DNA of 64,000 nt, taken from Teichococcus aerophilus (GTDB lineage: Bacteria > Pseudomonadota > Alphaproteobacteria > Acetobacterales > Acetobacteraceae). The number at the start of each line of letters is the position of its first letter. The first letter of the stretch is position 1. Under the pieces are notes generated by a model. It was not told the origin of the DNA and searched no databases. It saw nothing but the letters and a program-made list of their open reading frames with translations. A program made the position numbers and the translations under genes. The DNA is taken from the NCBI RefSeq assembly GCF_014490485.1, contig NZ_JACTVA010000007.1, positions 1 through 64,000 of the forward strand. The letters run 5' to 3'. Positions 15,416 to 23,474 of this stretch are shown here, piece by piece.

Positions 15416-16342
15416 ATGAGTGCTTCGCCGCCTGTCGTGTTTTGCGAATGTTTCGCCCGGGATGGGTTGCAGCACGAGCCCGCTGTCATCCCCGCCGCGC
15501 GGAAGGCCGCCATCCTGGAGCAGATCGCCGATTGCGGCTTCCGGCGCATCGAGATCACCTCCTTCTCCCACCCCCGCTACGTGCCGCAATTCGCCGATGC
15601 GGATGCGGTGCTGGCCAGCGTGAAGCCGCGCGACGGCGTGTTGTTCAAGGCCACCTGCCCGAACCCGCAGGCGGTGCAACGAGCCCTGGCGGCGCAGGCG
15701 GCCGGGCGGGGGCCGGAGGAGATCAGCTTCCTCGTCTCGGCCTCCGAGGGCCACACCCAGCGCAACCTGCGCCGCAGCCGTGCGGAGCAATGGGCGCAGG
15801 TGGAGGAGATGGCGGCGCTGGCCGGCGGCGCATTCACCATCGTCGGCACCATCTCGGTCGCGTTCGACTGCCCGTTCGATGGTCCGGTGCCACCCGCGCG
15901 GGTGCTGGAGGATGCGCGTCGCTTCGTCGCCCTCGGCGTCAGCCGCCTCGCCATCGGCGATACCATCGGCAGCGCCACGCCGCCGCGCGTGCGGGCCTTG
16001 ATGCGCCTGCTGCGGGAGGAACTGCCGGAGGACGTCGTGCTGATCGCGCATTTCCACGATAGCCGCGGCACCGGGGTCGCCAATTGCGTGGCGGCGCTGG
16101 AAGCCGGCATCACGCATTTCGATACCGCGCTCGGCGGCACGGGGGGCCATCCGGCCGGCATCGCCTATGGCGAGGGCTTCACCGGCAATGTCTGCAGCGA
16201 GGACCTGGCCACGTTGTTCGAGGCGATGGGCGTGCCCACAGGATTGGATATCGAGGCACTGCGCGCAGCCGGGCGCGTGGCGGAGGCGCTGCTCGGCCGC
16301 CGCCTGCACGCACGCACCACTCGCCTGGGAGAACACGCATGA
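15416..16342 (+). CDS. HMG-CoA lyase-like protein (DRE-TIM family) lacking the signature cysteine
   Basis: 308 residues of the HMGL/pyruvate-carboxyltransferase barrel. FARDGLQHEP (about 13-22) carries the catalytic Arg-Asp, FHDSRGTGVAN the metal-binding His, and GNVCSEDL matches the usual GN..TEDL. The loop that holds the catalytic Cys in HMG-CoA lyase (GGCPY/F) reads ALGGTGGHPAG here. It is probably a lyase on a 3-hydroxy-3-methylacyl-CoA or citramalyl-CoA-type substrate, but the chemistry may differ. It is first in the operon. ATG 15416 fits the domain; ATG 15392 is possible. Its stop overlaps the next start (ATGA). Confidence 0.83.
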   Translation: MSASPPVVFCECFARDGLQHEPAVIPAARKAAILEQIADCGFRRIEITSFSHPRYVPQFADADAVLASVKPRDGVLFKATCPNPQAVQRALAAQAAGRGPEEISFLVSASEGHTQRNLRRSRAEQWAQVEEMAALAGGAFTIVGTISVAFDCPFDGPVPPARVLEDARRFVALGVSRLAIGDTIGSATPPRVRALMRLLREELPEDVVLIAHFHDSRGTGVANCVAALEAGITHFDTALGGTGGHPAGIAYGEGFTGNVCSEDLATLFEAMGVPTGLDIEALRAAGRVAEALLGRRLHARTTRLGEHA

Positions 16343-17163
16343 GCACGACCGAGGACGCACCGTTGCGGGTGCGGCGCACCGGCCCCGTCGTCGAGGCCAT
16401 CCTGAACCGCCCGGCGCGGCGCAATGCCATGAACACCGCGCTGGTAGAGCAACTGGACGACCTGCTGGCGTCGCTGCGCGAGGACGGCACCGCCCGCATC
16501 CTGGTGCTCAGCGGCGCCGGTGGGCATTTCTGCGCCGGGCTGGACCTGACCGAAGTGGGCGCGCCGATGCCGCCCGAGCAGAAGCAGGCGGCGCAGCTGG
16601 AGCGTAACCGCCGTACGGGCGCGCGCTTCGCCGCCATCGCTGCCCTGCCGCAGGTGGTCATCGCGCGGATCAGCGGTGCCGCCTATGCGGGCGGCCTCGG
16701 CCTGGTCTGCGCCGCCGATATCGCCCTGGCGGATGTCACGGCACGCTTCGCAGCGCCGGAAGCGCGCCGGGGCCTGGTGCCGGCGCAGATCCTGCCCTGG
16801 CTGGCCCGCCGCATGGGGCGGAGCGAGGCCGCGCGGCTGGTTCTGCAAGGCCAGGTGATGGACGCCGCCGCCGCCCGCACCGCCGGGCTGGTGCATGAGG
16901 TGGCGGCCGATGCCGCCTCGCTCGGCGCCGCCGTGGATGCCGTCATCGCCGATGTGCTGCAGGGCGCGCCGGGTGCGCTGGCGGAGACCAAGGCGCTGCT
17001 GGCGGCGCTCGGCGGCGCCGTGCCGGATGGCTATGCCGAGGCCGGCGCCGCCGCCTTCGCCCGCGCCGCTGCCGGAGAGGCGGCGGAAGGCATCGCCGCC
17101 TTCAAGGCGAAGCAGGCACCGCCCTGGGCCGGCACCTGGCAGGGACTGCCAAGCGACCATTGA
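16339..17163 (+). CDS. Crotonase-family protein 1 of the operon (isohexenylglutaconyl-/methylglutaconyl-CoA hydratase-like)
   Basis: 274 residues. The oxyanion-hole segment is HFCAGLDLTEV. GAAYAGGLGLVCAADIALAD replaces the first catalytic Glu by Gly, while the second is kept in AAPEARRGLVPAQI. The PEARRGL-PAQI pattern is typical of AtuE-like and methylglutaconyl-CoA-type hydratases. Placement next to an HMG-CoA-lyase-like gene fits a leucine- or isoprenoid-like branched acyl-CoA route (hydration, then C-C cleavage). The start overlaps the lyase stop by 4 bp, so the genes are translationally coupled. Confidence 0.86.
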   Translation: MSTTEDAPLRVRRTGPVVEAILNRPARRNAMNTALVEQLDDLLASLREDGTARILVLSGAGGHFCAGLDLTEVGAPMPPEQKQAAQLERNRRTGARFAAIAALPQVVIARISGAAYAGGLGLVCAADIALADVTARFAAPEARRGLVPAQILPWLARRMGRSEAARLVLQGQVMDAAAARTAGLVHEVAADAASLGAAVDAVIADVLQGAPGALAETKALLAALGGAVPDGYAEAGAAAFARAAAGEAAEGIAAFKAKQAPPWAGTWQGLPSDH

Positions 17164-17222
17164 AACAAGAACGAGCCCCGCGCCGCCATACGCGGACGCA
17201 GGGGCCGGATGAGGAACTTCCC

Positions 17223-18197
17223 ATGCAAAGACGCCATCTCCTCGCTGCTGCCCTGGCGATCCCCGCCCTTCATGCCCGTGCCGCCCGCGCGGCCTGGGTG
17301 CCGGACCGGCCGTTGCGCCTGATCGTCCCCTTCGCCGCCGGTGGCCCCGCCGATATCTTTGGCCGCATCTTCTCCGAAGCCCTGGGCAAGAGCCTCGGCC
17401 AGCCCGTGGTAGTGGACAACCGGGTGGGGGCCGGCGGCCTCATCGGCACCGACGTGGTCGCGAAGGCGGCGCCTGATGGCATCACGCTGGGGCTGACCGG
17501 CCCGGGCGCGCTCTCCGTCGCGCCAGCCATCCCGCAGCAGCGCATGCCGTTCGATATCTACAAGGACCTCGCGCATCTCACCCTGGTGGCACGCGTGCCG
17601 GAAGTGCTGGTGGTCAATGCCGCCAACGGCCCCGCTGACCTCGCCGCGCTGATCGCGAAGGCCAAGGCGAAGCCCGGGGACGTCACCTATGGCTCGGCCG
17701 GCGCTGGTTCGCTGACCCATCTCGCCAGCGCGCTGTTCAGTCTGGCGGCGGGGCTGAACACCGTGCACGTTCCCTATCGCGGTGCCGCACCGGCTTCCAC
17801 CGACCTGCTGGGCAGGCGGATCGACTTCATGGTGGCCGATGTGCCGGTGCTGAAGCCGCATATCGATGCCGGTGCCATGCGGCCGCTGGCGGTGACCACG
17901 GCGGCGCGTGTGCCATCCCTGCCGCAGGTGCCGACCATGGCGGAACTCGGCCTGCCGCGTGTGAACTCGGACAACTGGTATGGCCTGGCCGTGCCGGCGG
18001 CAACGCCCGTACCAGTGCGGAAATCCCTGCTGGCCGCCAGCCACGCCGCATTGCGGGATGCCAAGCTGCTGCAGGACTTTGCCCGCCAGGCCGGCGAGGC
18101 ATCGCCGCTTGACCCCGACGCCTACCTGACCTTCCTGCGCGCCGAGGCCGAGAAATGGGGCGCGGTGGTGCGGGAAACGGGCCTGGAAGCACTGTGA
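17223..18197 (+). CDS. Bug/TctC-type tripartite tricarboxylate transporter receptor
   Basis: 324 residues. The QRRHLLAAALAIPALHARAARA signal peptide is followed by PDRPLRLIVPFAAGGPADIFGRIF, VVVDNRVGAGGLIGTDVVAKAAPDG and VTYGSAGAGSLTHLAS, the hallmark Bug segments. The ATG at 17223 is chosen for its signal peptide and a GGAAC-rich upstream; the frame is open back to 17160. A receptor inside an otherwise cytoplasmic acyl-CoA operon implies that the operon's substrate is imported by it. No permease is adjacent. Confidence 0.92.
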   Translation: MQRRHLLAAALAIPALHARAARAAWVPDRPLRLIVPFAAGGPADIFGRIFSEALGKSLGQPVVVDNRVGAGGLIGTDVVAKAAPDGITLGLTGPGALSVAPAIPQQRMPFDIYKDLAHLTLVARVPEVLVVNAANGPADLAALIAKAKAKPGDVTYGSAGAGSLTHLASALFSLAAGLNTVHVPYRGAAPASTDLLGRRIDFMVADVPVLKPHIDAGAMRPLAVTTAARVPSLPQVPTMAELGLPRVNSDNWYGLAVPAATPVPVRKSLLAASHAALRDAKLLQDFARQAGEASPLDPDAYLTFLRAEAEKWGAVVRETGLEAL

Positions 18198-19180
18198 TGG
18201 CCGAGGACGCCTTCGGCCTTCCCTCGCGCCTGCCCGGGCTGCTCGGCATCCGTTACCCGATCGTGCAGGGCGGCATGAGTTGGGCGTCCTCCTGTGCCGC
18301 GCTGCCTTTGGCGGTGGCCTGTGCGGGAGCGCTCGGCGTCATCGCCGCCGGGCCGATGCGCCCCGATGCGCTGGTGGAGGCCATCCGCGCGGTCAAGGCC
18401 GGGACCGACCAGCCCTTCGCGGTCAACATCCCACTCTACAACAAGCGTTCCGCCGAATTCCTCGATATCGCGGAGGCGGAGCGCGTGCCGGTCATCATCG
18501 CCTCCCAGGGCGGACCCAAGGCGCATCTGCCGCGCTTCCGTGCCTATGGCGCGCACTGGCTGCATGTCGTCGCCTCCGTGCCGCACGCGCTGAAGGCGGA
18601 GGCGGCAGGGGTGGACGGCATCATTGTCGTCGGCGGCGAGGCCGGGGGGCACCCGGCGCCGGACGAGGTCTCGGCCATGGTCCTGGTGCGCGCGGTGGCA
18701 CGCGCGGTGGGCCTGCCGGTGATCGGCGCGGGCGGCGTGGCCGATGGCGCCGGTATCGCCGCCATGTTCGCGCTGGGGGCGGAAGGCGCGCAGCTCGGCA
18801 CGCGCTTCCTGATGACGCAGGAAGCCAGCGTGCATGAACACTACAAGGCCAGCGTACTGGCCGCCGGCATCGCGGATACCACCCTGGTCGGGCGGGGCGG
18901 GCTGCCGGTGCGGCAGGTGCGCAACCGCTTCACCGCCGAGGTCGATGCGGCGGAGCGGGAGGGCCACTCGCCCGAAGCCCTCGCATCCCTCTACGCCAGC
19001 CGTAGCCTGAAGCTGGCCGCCTTCGATGGCGATGCCGACTGGGGCAAGGTGGAAGCCGGGCAGAGCGCCGGCCTGATCGACGACATTCCCCCCGCCGACG
19101 ATGTGGTCCGGCAACTTGTGGCCGAGGTCGCGGCCACGCGCCGCCGCCTGCTGGGCCTGGCCGAGACCGTGCCGGCATGA
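18197..19180 (+). CDS. Nitronate monooxygenase / 2-nitropropane dioxygenase-family flavoprotein
   Basis: 327 residues of an FMN-dependent TIM barrel: IRYPIVQGGMSW near residue 16, FAVNIPL, VPVIIASQGG, VDGIIVVGGEAGGH (about 145-158), GLPVIGAGGVADGAGIAAMFALGAEGAQLGTRF for phosphate binding. The family covers nitronate monooxygenases and FabK-like enoyl reductases. In an operon of crotonases and CoA enzymes, reduction or oxidation of an unsaturated acyl-CoA is at least as likely as nitronate detoxification. The start overlaps the TctC stop by one base (TGATG). Confidence 0.86.
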   Translation: MAEDAFGLPSRLPGLLGIRYPIVQGGMSWASSCAALPLAVACAGALGVIAAGPMRPDALVEAIRAVKAGTDQPFAVNIPLYNKRSAEFLDIAEAERVPVIIASQGGPKAHLPRFRAYGAHWLHVVASVPHALKAEAAGVDGIIVVGGEAGGHPAPDEVSAMVLVRAVARAVGLPVIGAGGVADGAGIAAMFALGAEGAQLGTRFLMTQEASVHEHYKASVLAAGIADTTLVGRGGLPVRQVRNRFTAEVDAAEREGHSPEALASLYASRSLKLAAFDGDADWGKVEAGQSAGLIDDIPPADDVVRQLVAEVAATRRRLLGLAETVPA

Positions 19181-19875
19181 TCCGCGCCGAGACCCAGGGC
19201 CGCCTGCGCCTGCTGCACCTGTCGCGCCCGGAAAAGCGCAACGCCATCGACACCGTCACGGCGGAGGCGCTGATCGCCGCGCTGCGCGATGCTGAGGTGG
19301 ATGACGAGGTGGCCGCCATCGTGCTCGCCGCCGATGGCGCGCTGTTCTGCGCCGGGGCCGATCTCGCTGAGCGCAAGGCGCTGGCGGACGACGCGGCGGC
19401 ACTGGCTCGCCGTGGCGCCTTGAGCGAATCCCTTCTGCTGGCGCCGGGCAGCATCGGCAAACCGGTCATCGCCGCCGTGCACGGCGCCGCACTTGGCGCA
19501 GGCGCCGCGCTGGCGCTGTGCTGCGACATAATGGTGATGGCCGAAGGCGCCAGCCTGGGCTTCCCCGAGGCCAGGCATGGCATGTTGCCCGCCCTGATGG
19601 CGCCCGTGCTGCGCCCACGCCTGCCGCCCGCAACGCTGTTCCGCCTGTTGGCCACCGGGGCGCCGCTGCCGGCCGGGGATGCGTTGGCCCTCGGCCTTGC
19701 CGCCGCCTGCGTGCCGGCGGCTTCCCTGCTGCCGGATGCCGCCTCGCTGGCGGAAGCCGCCGCTACCCTGCCGGTGCCGCAGATGCGGGCGTTGAAGCGC
19801 CTCTGCAACACCGCGCCGTCCCCGCTTGCCGATGGCTTCGCCATCGCCCGTTCCATCGTCAAGGAGATCGCATGA
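19177..19875 (+). CDS. Crotonase-family protein 2 of the operon
   Basis: 232 residues, short for the family (about 255). It has RPEKRNAIDTVTAEAL, oxyanion-hole ALFCAGADLAE, and HGAALGAGAALALCCDIMVMA, where the first catalytic Glu is Ala; GFPEARHGMLPA keeps the second acidic residue. A true hydratase role is uncertain; isomerase or hydrolase activity is possible. The 4-bp overlap with both neighbours shows it is part of the coupled operon. Confidence 0.84.
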   Translation: MIRAETQGRLRLLHLSRPEKRNAIDTVTAEALIAALRDAEVDDEVAAIVLAADGALFCAGADLAERKALADDAAALARRGALSESLLLAPGSIGKPVIAAVHGAALGAGAALALCCDIMVMAEGASLGFPEARHGMLPALMAPVLRPRLPPATLFRLLATGAPLPAGDALALGLAAACVPAASLLPDAASLAEAAATLPVPQMRALKRLCNTAPSPLADGFAIARSIVKEIA

Positions 19876-21068
19876 AGCCCTTGGAAGGCCTCGTCATCCT
19901 CGACCTTTCGCGTGTGCTCGCCTGCCCCTTCGCCACCATGCTGCTGGCGGAGATGGGGGCCGAGGTCATCAAGGTCGAGCAACCCGGCAGCGGCGACGAG
20001 ACGCGCAGCTTCGAGCCGTTCGCGGAAGGCGAGGGCGGCAGCGTCAGCGGCTACTACATGGCCTGCAACCGCACCAAGCGCTCCATCACCGTGAACATGC
20101 GGCATGAGGAAGGGCGAAAGATTCTCCGCGACCTCGCCGCCCAGGCCGACGTGCTGGTGGAGAATTTCCCCGTCGGCACGCTGGCGCGACGGGGCCTGGA
20201 CTGGCCGTCGCTGGAGGCGGTGAACCCACGGCTGATCTACCTCTCCTGCACCGGCTTCGGGCAGAGCGGGCCGTATGCGAAGCGCAAGGGCTACGACACC
20301 GTCTTCCAGGCCATGGGCGGCATGATGGGCCTGACAGGCGAGCGCGGCGGCGGGCCGGTGAAGCCGGGGCTGCCGGTGGCCGACCTTTCCTCCGGCCTCT
20401 GGGTCGCCATCGCCATCCTCTCGGCGTTGCAGGGTCGCAGCCGCACCGGCAAGGGCGGGCATGTCGACGTCTCGATGTTCGACGCACAGGTGGCGCTGCT
20501 CACCATCGCCGCCGCCCGCCACTTCGCGCTGGGCGAGGTGCCGCCGCGGCTGGGGACGGAGCATCCCGGGCGGGTGCCCAGCGCCAGCTTCCGCTGCTCA
20601 GATGACCGTTACCTGCACATCACCGCCAGCGACCAGCATTGGGCCCCGCTCTGCGCGGCGCTGGATCTGCCGGACCTCGCCGCCGATGCGACGCTCTCCA
20701 CCAACGCCGGCCGCGTCGCGCAGCGGGAGCGGGTGATGGCGGCGATGAGCGCGGCGATGGAGACGTTGCCGCGTGGCGACGCCTTCGCCCGGCTGGACGG
20801 CGTCGGGGTGCCGGCGGGCCCGGTGCTGGCATTGGATGAAGTGCTGACCGACGAGCACGTGCAGGCGCGCGGCCTGGTGGAGAGCTTCGAGCACCCGGTG
20901 CTGGGCAGCTTTCCCGCCCTGCGCAACCCGCTGCGCTTCGAAGGCTGGGATAATCCCGAGCTGAGCCGCCCGCCCTTGCTGGGCGAGCATACGGAGGCGG
21001 TGCTGATGCAACGCCTGGGGCTGGACGCCGCGCGCATCGCCGCGCTGAAGGAAGCAGGGGCGCTATGA
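19872..21068 (+). CDS. Class III (CaiB/BaiF) CoA-transferase
   Basis: 398 residues: LEGLVILDLSRVLACPFATMLLAEMGAEVIKVE, SGDETRSFEPF, CNRTKRSITVNMR and GLPVADLSSG, whose Asp (about 171) aligns with the catalytic residue of formyl-CoA transferase. It activates a carboxylic acid by CoA exchange. It differs from the two paralogs at 5945 and 47919, lacking their GPDFQNLHRNKR-type insert. The operon also has an ATP-dependent acyl-CoA synthetase, giving two possible activation routes. The start overlaps the preceding crotonase by 4 bp. Confidence 0.93.
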   Translation: MKPLEGLVILDLSRVLACPFATMLLAEMGAEVIKVEQPGSGDETRSFEPFAEGEGGSVSGYYMACNRTKRSITVNMRHEEGRKILRDLAAQADVLVENFPVGTLARRGLDWPSLEAVNPRLIYLSCTGFGQSGPYAKRKGYDTVFQAMGGMMGLTGERGGGPVKPGLPVADLSSGLWVAIAILSALQGRSRTGKGGHVDVSMFDAQVALLTIAAARHFALGEVPPRLGTEHPGRVPSASFRCSDDRYLHITASDQHWAPLCAALDLPDLAADATLSTNAGRVAQRERVMAAMSAAMETLPRGDAFARLDGVGVPAGPVLALDEVLTDEHVQARGLVESFEHPVLGSFPALRNPLRFEGWDNPELSRPPLLGEHTEAVLMQRLGLDAARIAALKEAGAL

Positions 21069-21814
21069 CCGATATCTTGCTGTGGGCGATGTCGCCTGAA
21101 GGGGTCGTGACCCTGACGCTCAACCGCCCGCAGGCGCGCAATGCGTTGAACAGCGCGCTGGCCGAGGCGCTGCTGGCGGGCGCCCGGCGGGCGGAGGCGG
21201 AGGCAGCACGGCTGGTCGTCATCCGTGCGGCGGGACCGGTGTTCTGTGCCGGCGCCGACCTGAAGGAGCGCCAGGGAATGAGCGAGGACCAGGTTCGCGC
21301 CCGCCGCCTGAAGGGCTTCGCCGCCTATGACGCGATCGAGCGACTGCCGATGCCGAGCGTGGCGGTGCTGGAAGGCCCCGCCGTCGGCTCAGGCGGGGAG
21401 ATCGCAGCCGCTTGCGACTTCATTATCGCAACGCCTGTGGCCAGCTTCCGCACGCCGGAAGCGCTGTGGGGCACGGTGGGCGCGACGCAGCGCCTGCCGC
21501 GCATCCTGGGCAAGCGGCTGGCCAAGGACATGATGTTCACCGGCCGCGCCCTCTCTGCTGAGGAAGCGCTTCAGGCCGGGCTGGTGGCGCGCGTCGTGGC
21601 GCCGGAGCAGTTGGAGGAGGTACTGGCCACCATCAGCACCACCATCGCCAATGCACCGCCGGATGCGTTGCGGCTGGCCAAGCGCTGCGTGGATGAGGGG
21701 CTGGAGCGCGACCCGCGCGGCGCCCTGGCCACCGAGTTGATGGCGATCGAGGAAAGCCTGGCGGGCGGCGAGTGGCGCCGCCGCATGGCCGATTTCGGCA
21801 AGGCGGCATCATGA
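21065..21814 (+). CDS. Enoyl-CoA hydratase (crotonase 3 of the operon, complete catalytic pair)
   Basis: 249 residues. It has NRPQARNALNSALAEAL and VFCAGADLKERQGM. Both catalytic glutamates are present, in GSGGEIAAACDFI and FRTPEALWGTVGATQRLPRI. Of the three crotonases in this operon it is the only one with the canonical pair, so it is the best candidate for actual enoyl-CoA hydration. Coupled by 4-bp overlaps to the CoA-transferase before it and the acyl-CoA synthetase after it. Confidence 0.92.
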   Translation: MTDILLWAMSPEGVVTLTLNRPQARNALNSALAEALLAGARRAEAEAARLVVIRAAGPVFCAGADLKERQGMSEDQVRARRLKGFAAYDAIERLPMPSVAVLEGPAVGSGGEIAAACDFIIATPVASFRTPEALWGTVGATQRLPRILGKRLAKDMMFTGRALSAEEALQAGLVARVVAPEQLEEVLATISTTIANAPPDALRLAKRCVDEGLERDPRGALATELMAIEESLAGGEWRRRMADFGKAAS

Positions 21815-23430
21815 GCGCGTTCGAGCTGGAGGGGATCTGCCCACTCACCACCCCCGCCGCGCTGGCCCGCGCCGCCGCCATCGCCCCGCAGGTGGAGGCG
21901 GTGGTCGCCGCCGGCGGGCGCATCACCTTCGGCGCGTTGGCGGAGGAGGTGGCGCGCATCCGGGCCGCCCTGGTGGCGGCGGGGATCGGCCATGGCGACC
22001 ATGTCGGGCTCTGCCTCGGCAACGGGCCGCGCTGGGTGGCGATCTTCCTTGCCCTCGGCTCCATCGGCGCCGTTACCGTGCCGGTGAATACCCGCTTCCG
22101 TGGCGAGGAAATGGCCTATGTGCTCGGCCAGGCGAAGGTGCGCTGGCTGTTCATCGCCGACCGCTTCCTGAGCATCGACTTCATCGCCATGCTGCGCGGC
22201 ATCTGCCCGGGCATCGACACGGCGCTGCCGGATGCCACCCTGCCGCGCCTGCAAGGCGTCGTCGTGCTGGGCCAGGACGTGCCCGCCGCCGCGACCGGGT
22301 GGGAGGATTTCCTGCGCGGCGGGGAAGGGCAGGCGGCACCCGCCACGGCGCGTGCCGAGGACACGCTGCTGATCCAGTATACGTCCGGCACCACCTCCTT
22401 CCCCAAAGGCGTGCTGCTCACCCACCGCAACATGTGCGCCAATGGCTTCTTCTCCGGCGGGCGGATGGGCCTGCGCCTGGCGGACCGCTTCCACAGCGCG
22501 CGGCCATTCTTCCATGTCGCCGGCAGTTCGCTCTCCGTCCTGGCCTGCCTGCAGCATGTCTGCACCCTGGTGACGATGGACCGGTTCGAGCCCGCCGAGG
22601 CGCTGCGGTTGATGGAGGAGGAGCGCTGCACGCATTTCTCCGGCAACGACACCATGGCGCTGATGCTGTTGAACCACCCGGACCGCCCGCAGCGCCGCCT
22701 CTCCCTGCGCGGCGCCTGGGCCGCCGCATCGCCTAGCATCGTTAAGCGCGTCATCGACGAACTGGGTGCGCGGGAATGCGTGGTGGGCTATGGCCTGTCC
22801 GAAGCCTCCCCCAACATTTCCCAATCCTGCTGGTGGGAGGACGAGGATATCCGCATCAGCGGCCGCATGCTGCCGGAGCCGGGCGTCAGTGTCCGCATCC
22901 GTGACCTGCAGAGCGGTGCGGATTGCCCGTCCGGCGTGGATGGCGAGATCCTTGTGCGCGGCTGGAACGTCATGCTCGGCTATTACGACAAGCCGGAGGA
23001 AACGGCGGCGACGCTGGATGCGGAAGGATGGCTGGCAACCGGCGATCTCGGCAACCTCGACGCCAGCGGGCGGCTGGCGTTCAGCGGCCGCGCCAAGGAT
23101 ATCGTGCGCGTGGGCGGCGAGAACGTCTCCCCTGCCGAGGTCGAGGATATCCTGCACCGCCACCCGGCCATCCGCCAGGCGGTGGTGGTGGGCGTGCCGG
23201 ATGCGCGGCTGGTGGAAGTGCCCTGCGCCTTCGTCATCCGCAACCAGGGGCACGATTGCGCGGAAGCCGAGATCATCGCCTGGAGCCAGCAGAAGATGGC
23301 CGGCTTTAAGGTGCCGCGCTATGTCCGCTTCGTGGATGGGTTCGAGGATATCGGCATGACCGAGAGCTCGAAGATCCAGAAGAAGAAGCTGGCGGCGCAT
23401 GCCGTGCAGCTACTGGGCCTGGCTGGCTGA
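21811..23430 (+). CDS. AMP-forming acyl-CoA synthetase
   Basis: 539 residues of the ANL superfamily. The adenylation P-loop YTSGTTSFPKGVLLTHRN lies near 195, VVGYGLSEASPN is the A5-like motif, GWLATGDLG the A7, and SGRAKDIVRVGGENVSPAEVEDIL the hinge. The C-terminal catalytic lysine lies in ESSKIQKKKL. It activates a carboxylic acid via an acyl-AMP. It is the last gene of the coupled operon and is followed by a hairpin terminator. Substrate class (medium-chain, branched or aromatic) cannot be told from these motifs. Confidence 0.93.
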   Translation: MSAFELEGICPLTTPAALARAAAIAPQVEAVVAAGGRITFGALAEEVARIRAALVAAGIGHGDHVGLCLGNGPRWVAIFLALGSIGAVTVPVNTRFRGEEMAYVLGQAKVRWLFIADRFLSIDFIAMLRGICPGIDTALPDATLPRLQGVVVLGQDVPAAATGWEDFLRGGEGQAAPATARAEDTLLIQYTSGTTSFPKGVLLTHRNMCANGFFSGGRMGLRLADRFHSARPFFHVAGSSLSVLACLQHVCTLVTMDRFEPAEALRLMEEERCTHFSGNDTMALMLLNHPDRPQRRLSLRGAWAAASPSIVKRVIDELGARECVVGYGLSEASPNISQSCWWEDEDIRISGRMLPEPGVSVRIRDLQSGADCPSGVDGEILVRGWNVMLGYYDKPEETAATLDAEGWLATGDLGNLDASGRLAFSGRAKDIVRVGGENVSPAEVEDILHRHPAIRQAVVVGVPDARLVEVPCAFVIRNQGHDCAEAEIIAWSQQKMAGFKVPRYVRFVDGFEDIGMTESSKIQKKKLAAHAVQLLGLAG

Positions 23431-23438
23431 AGGCAGCG

Positions 23439-23469
23439 GCGAGGCCGGGCCATACGTGCCCGGCCTCGC
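23439..23469. terminator. Bidirectional hairpin between convergent operons
   Basis: A perfect 12-bp stem, GCGAGGCCGGGC (23439-23450) with GCCCGGCCTCGC (23458-23469), and a 7-nt loop lie between the acyl-CoA synthetase stop and the aconitase stop. Confidence 0.7.
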
Positions 23470-23474
23470 CTCCC

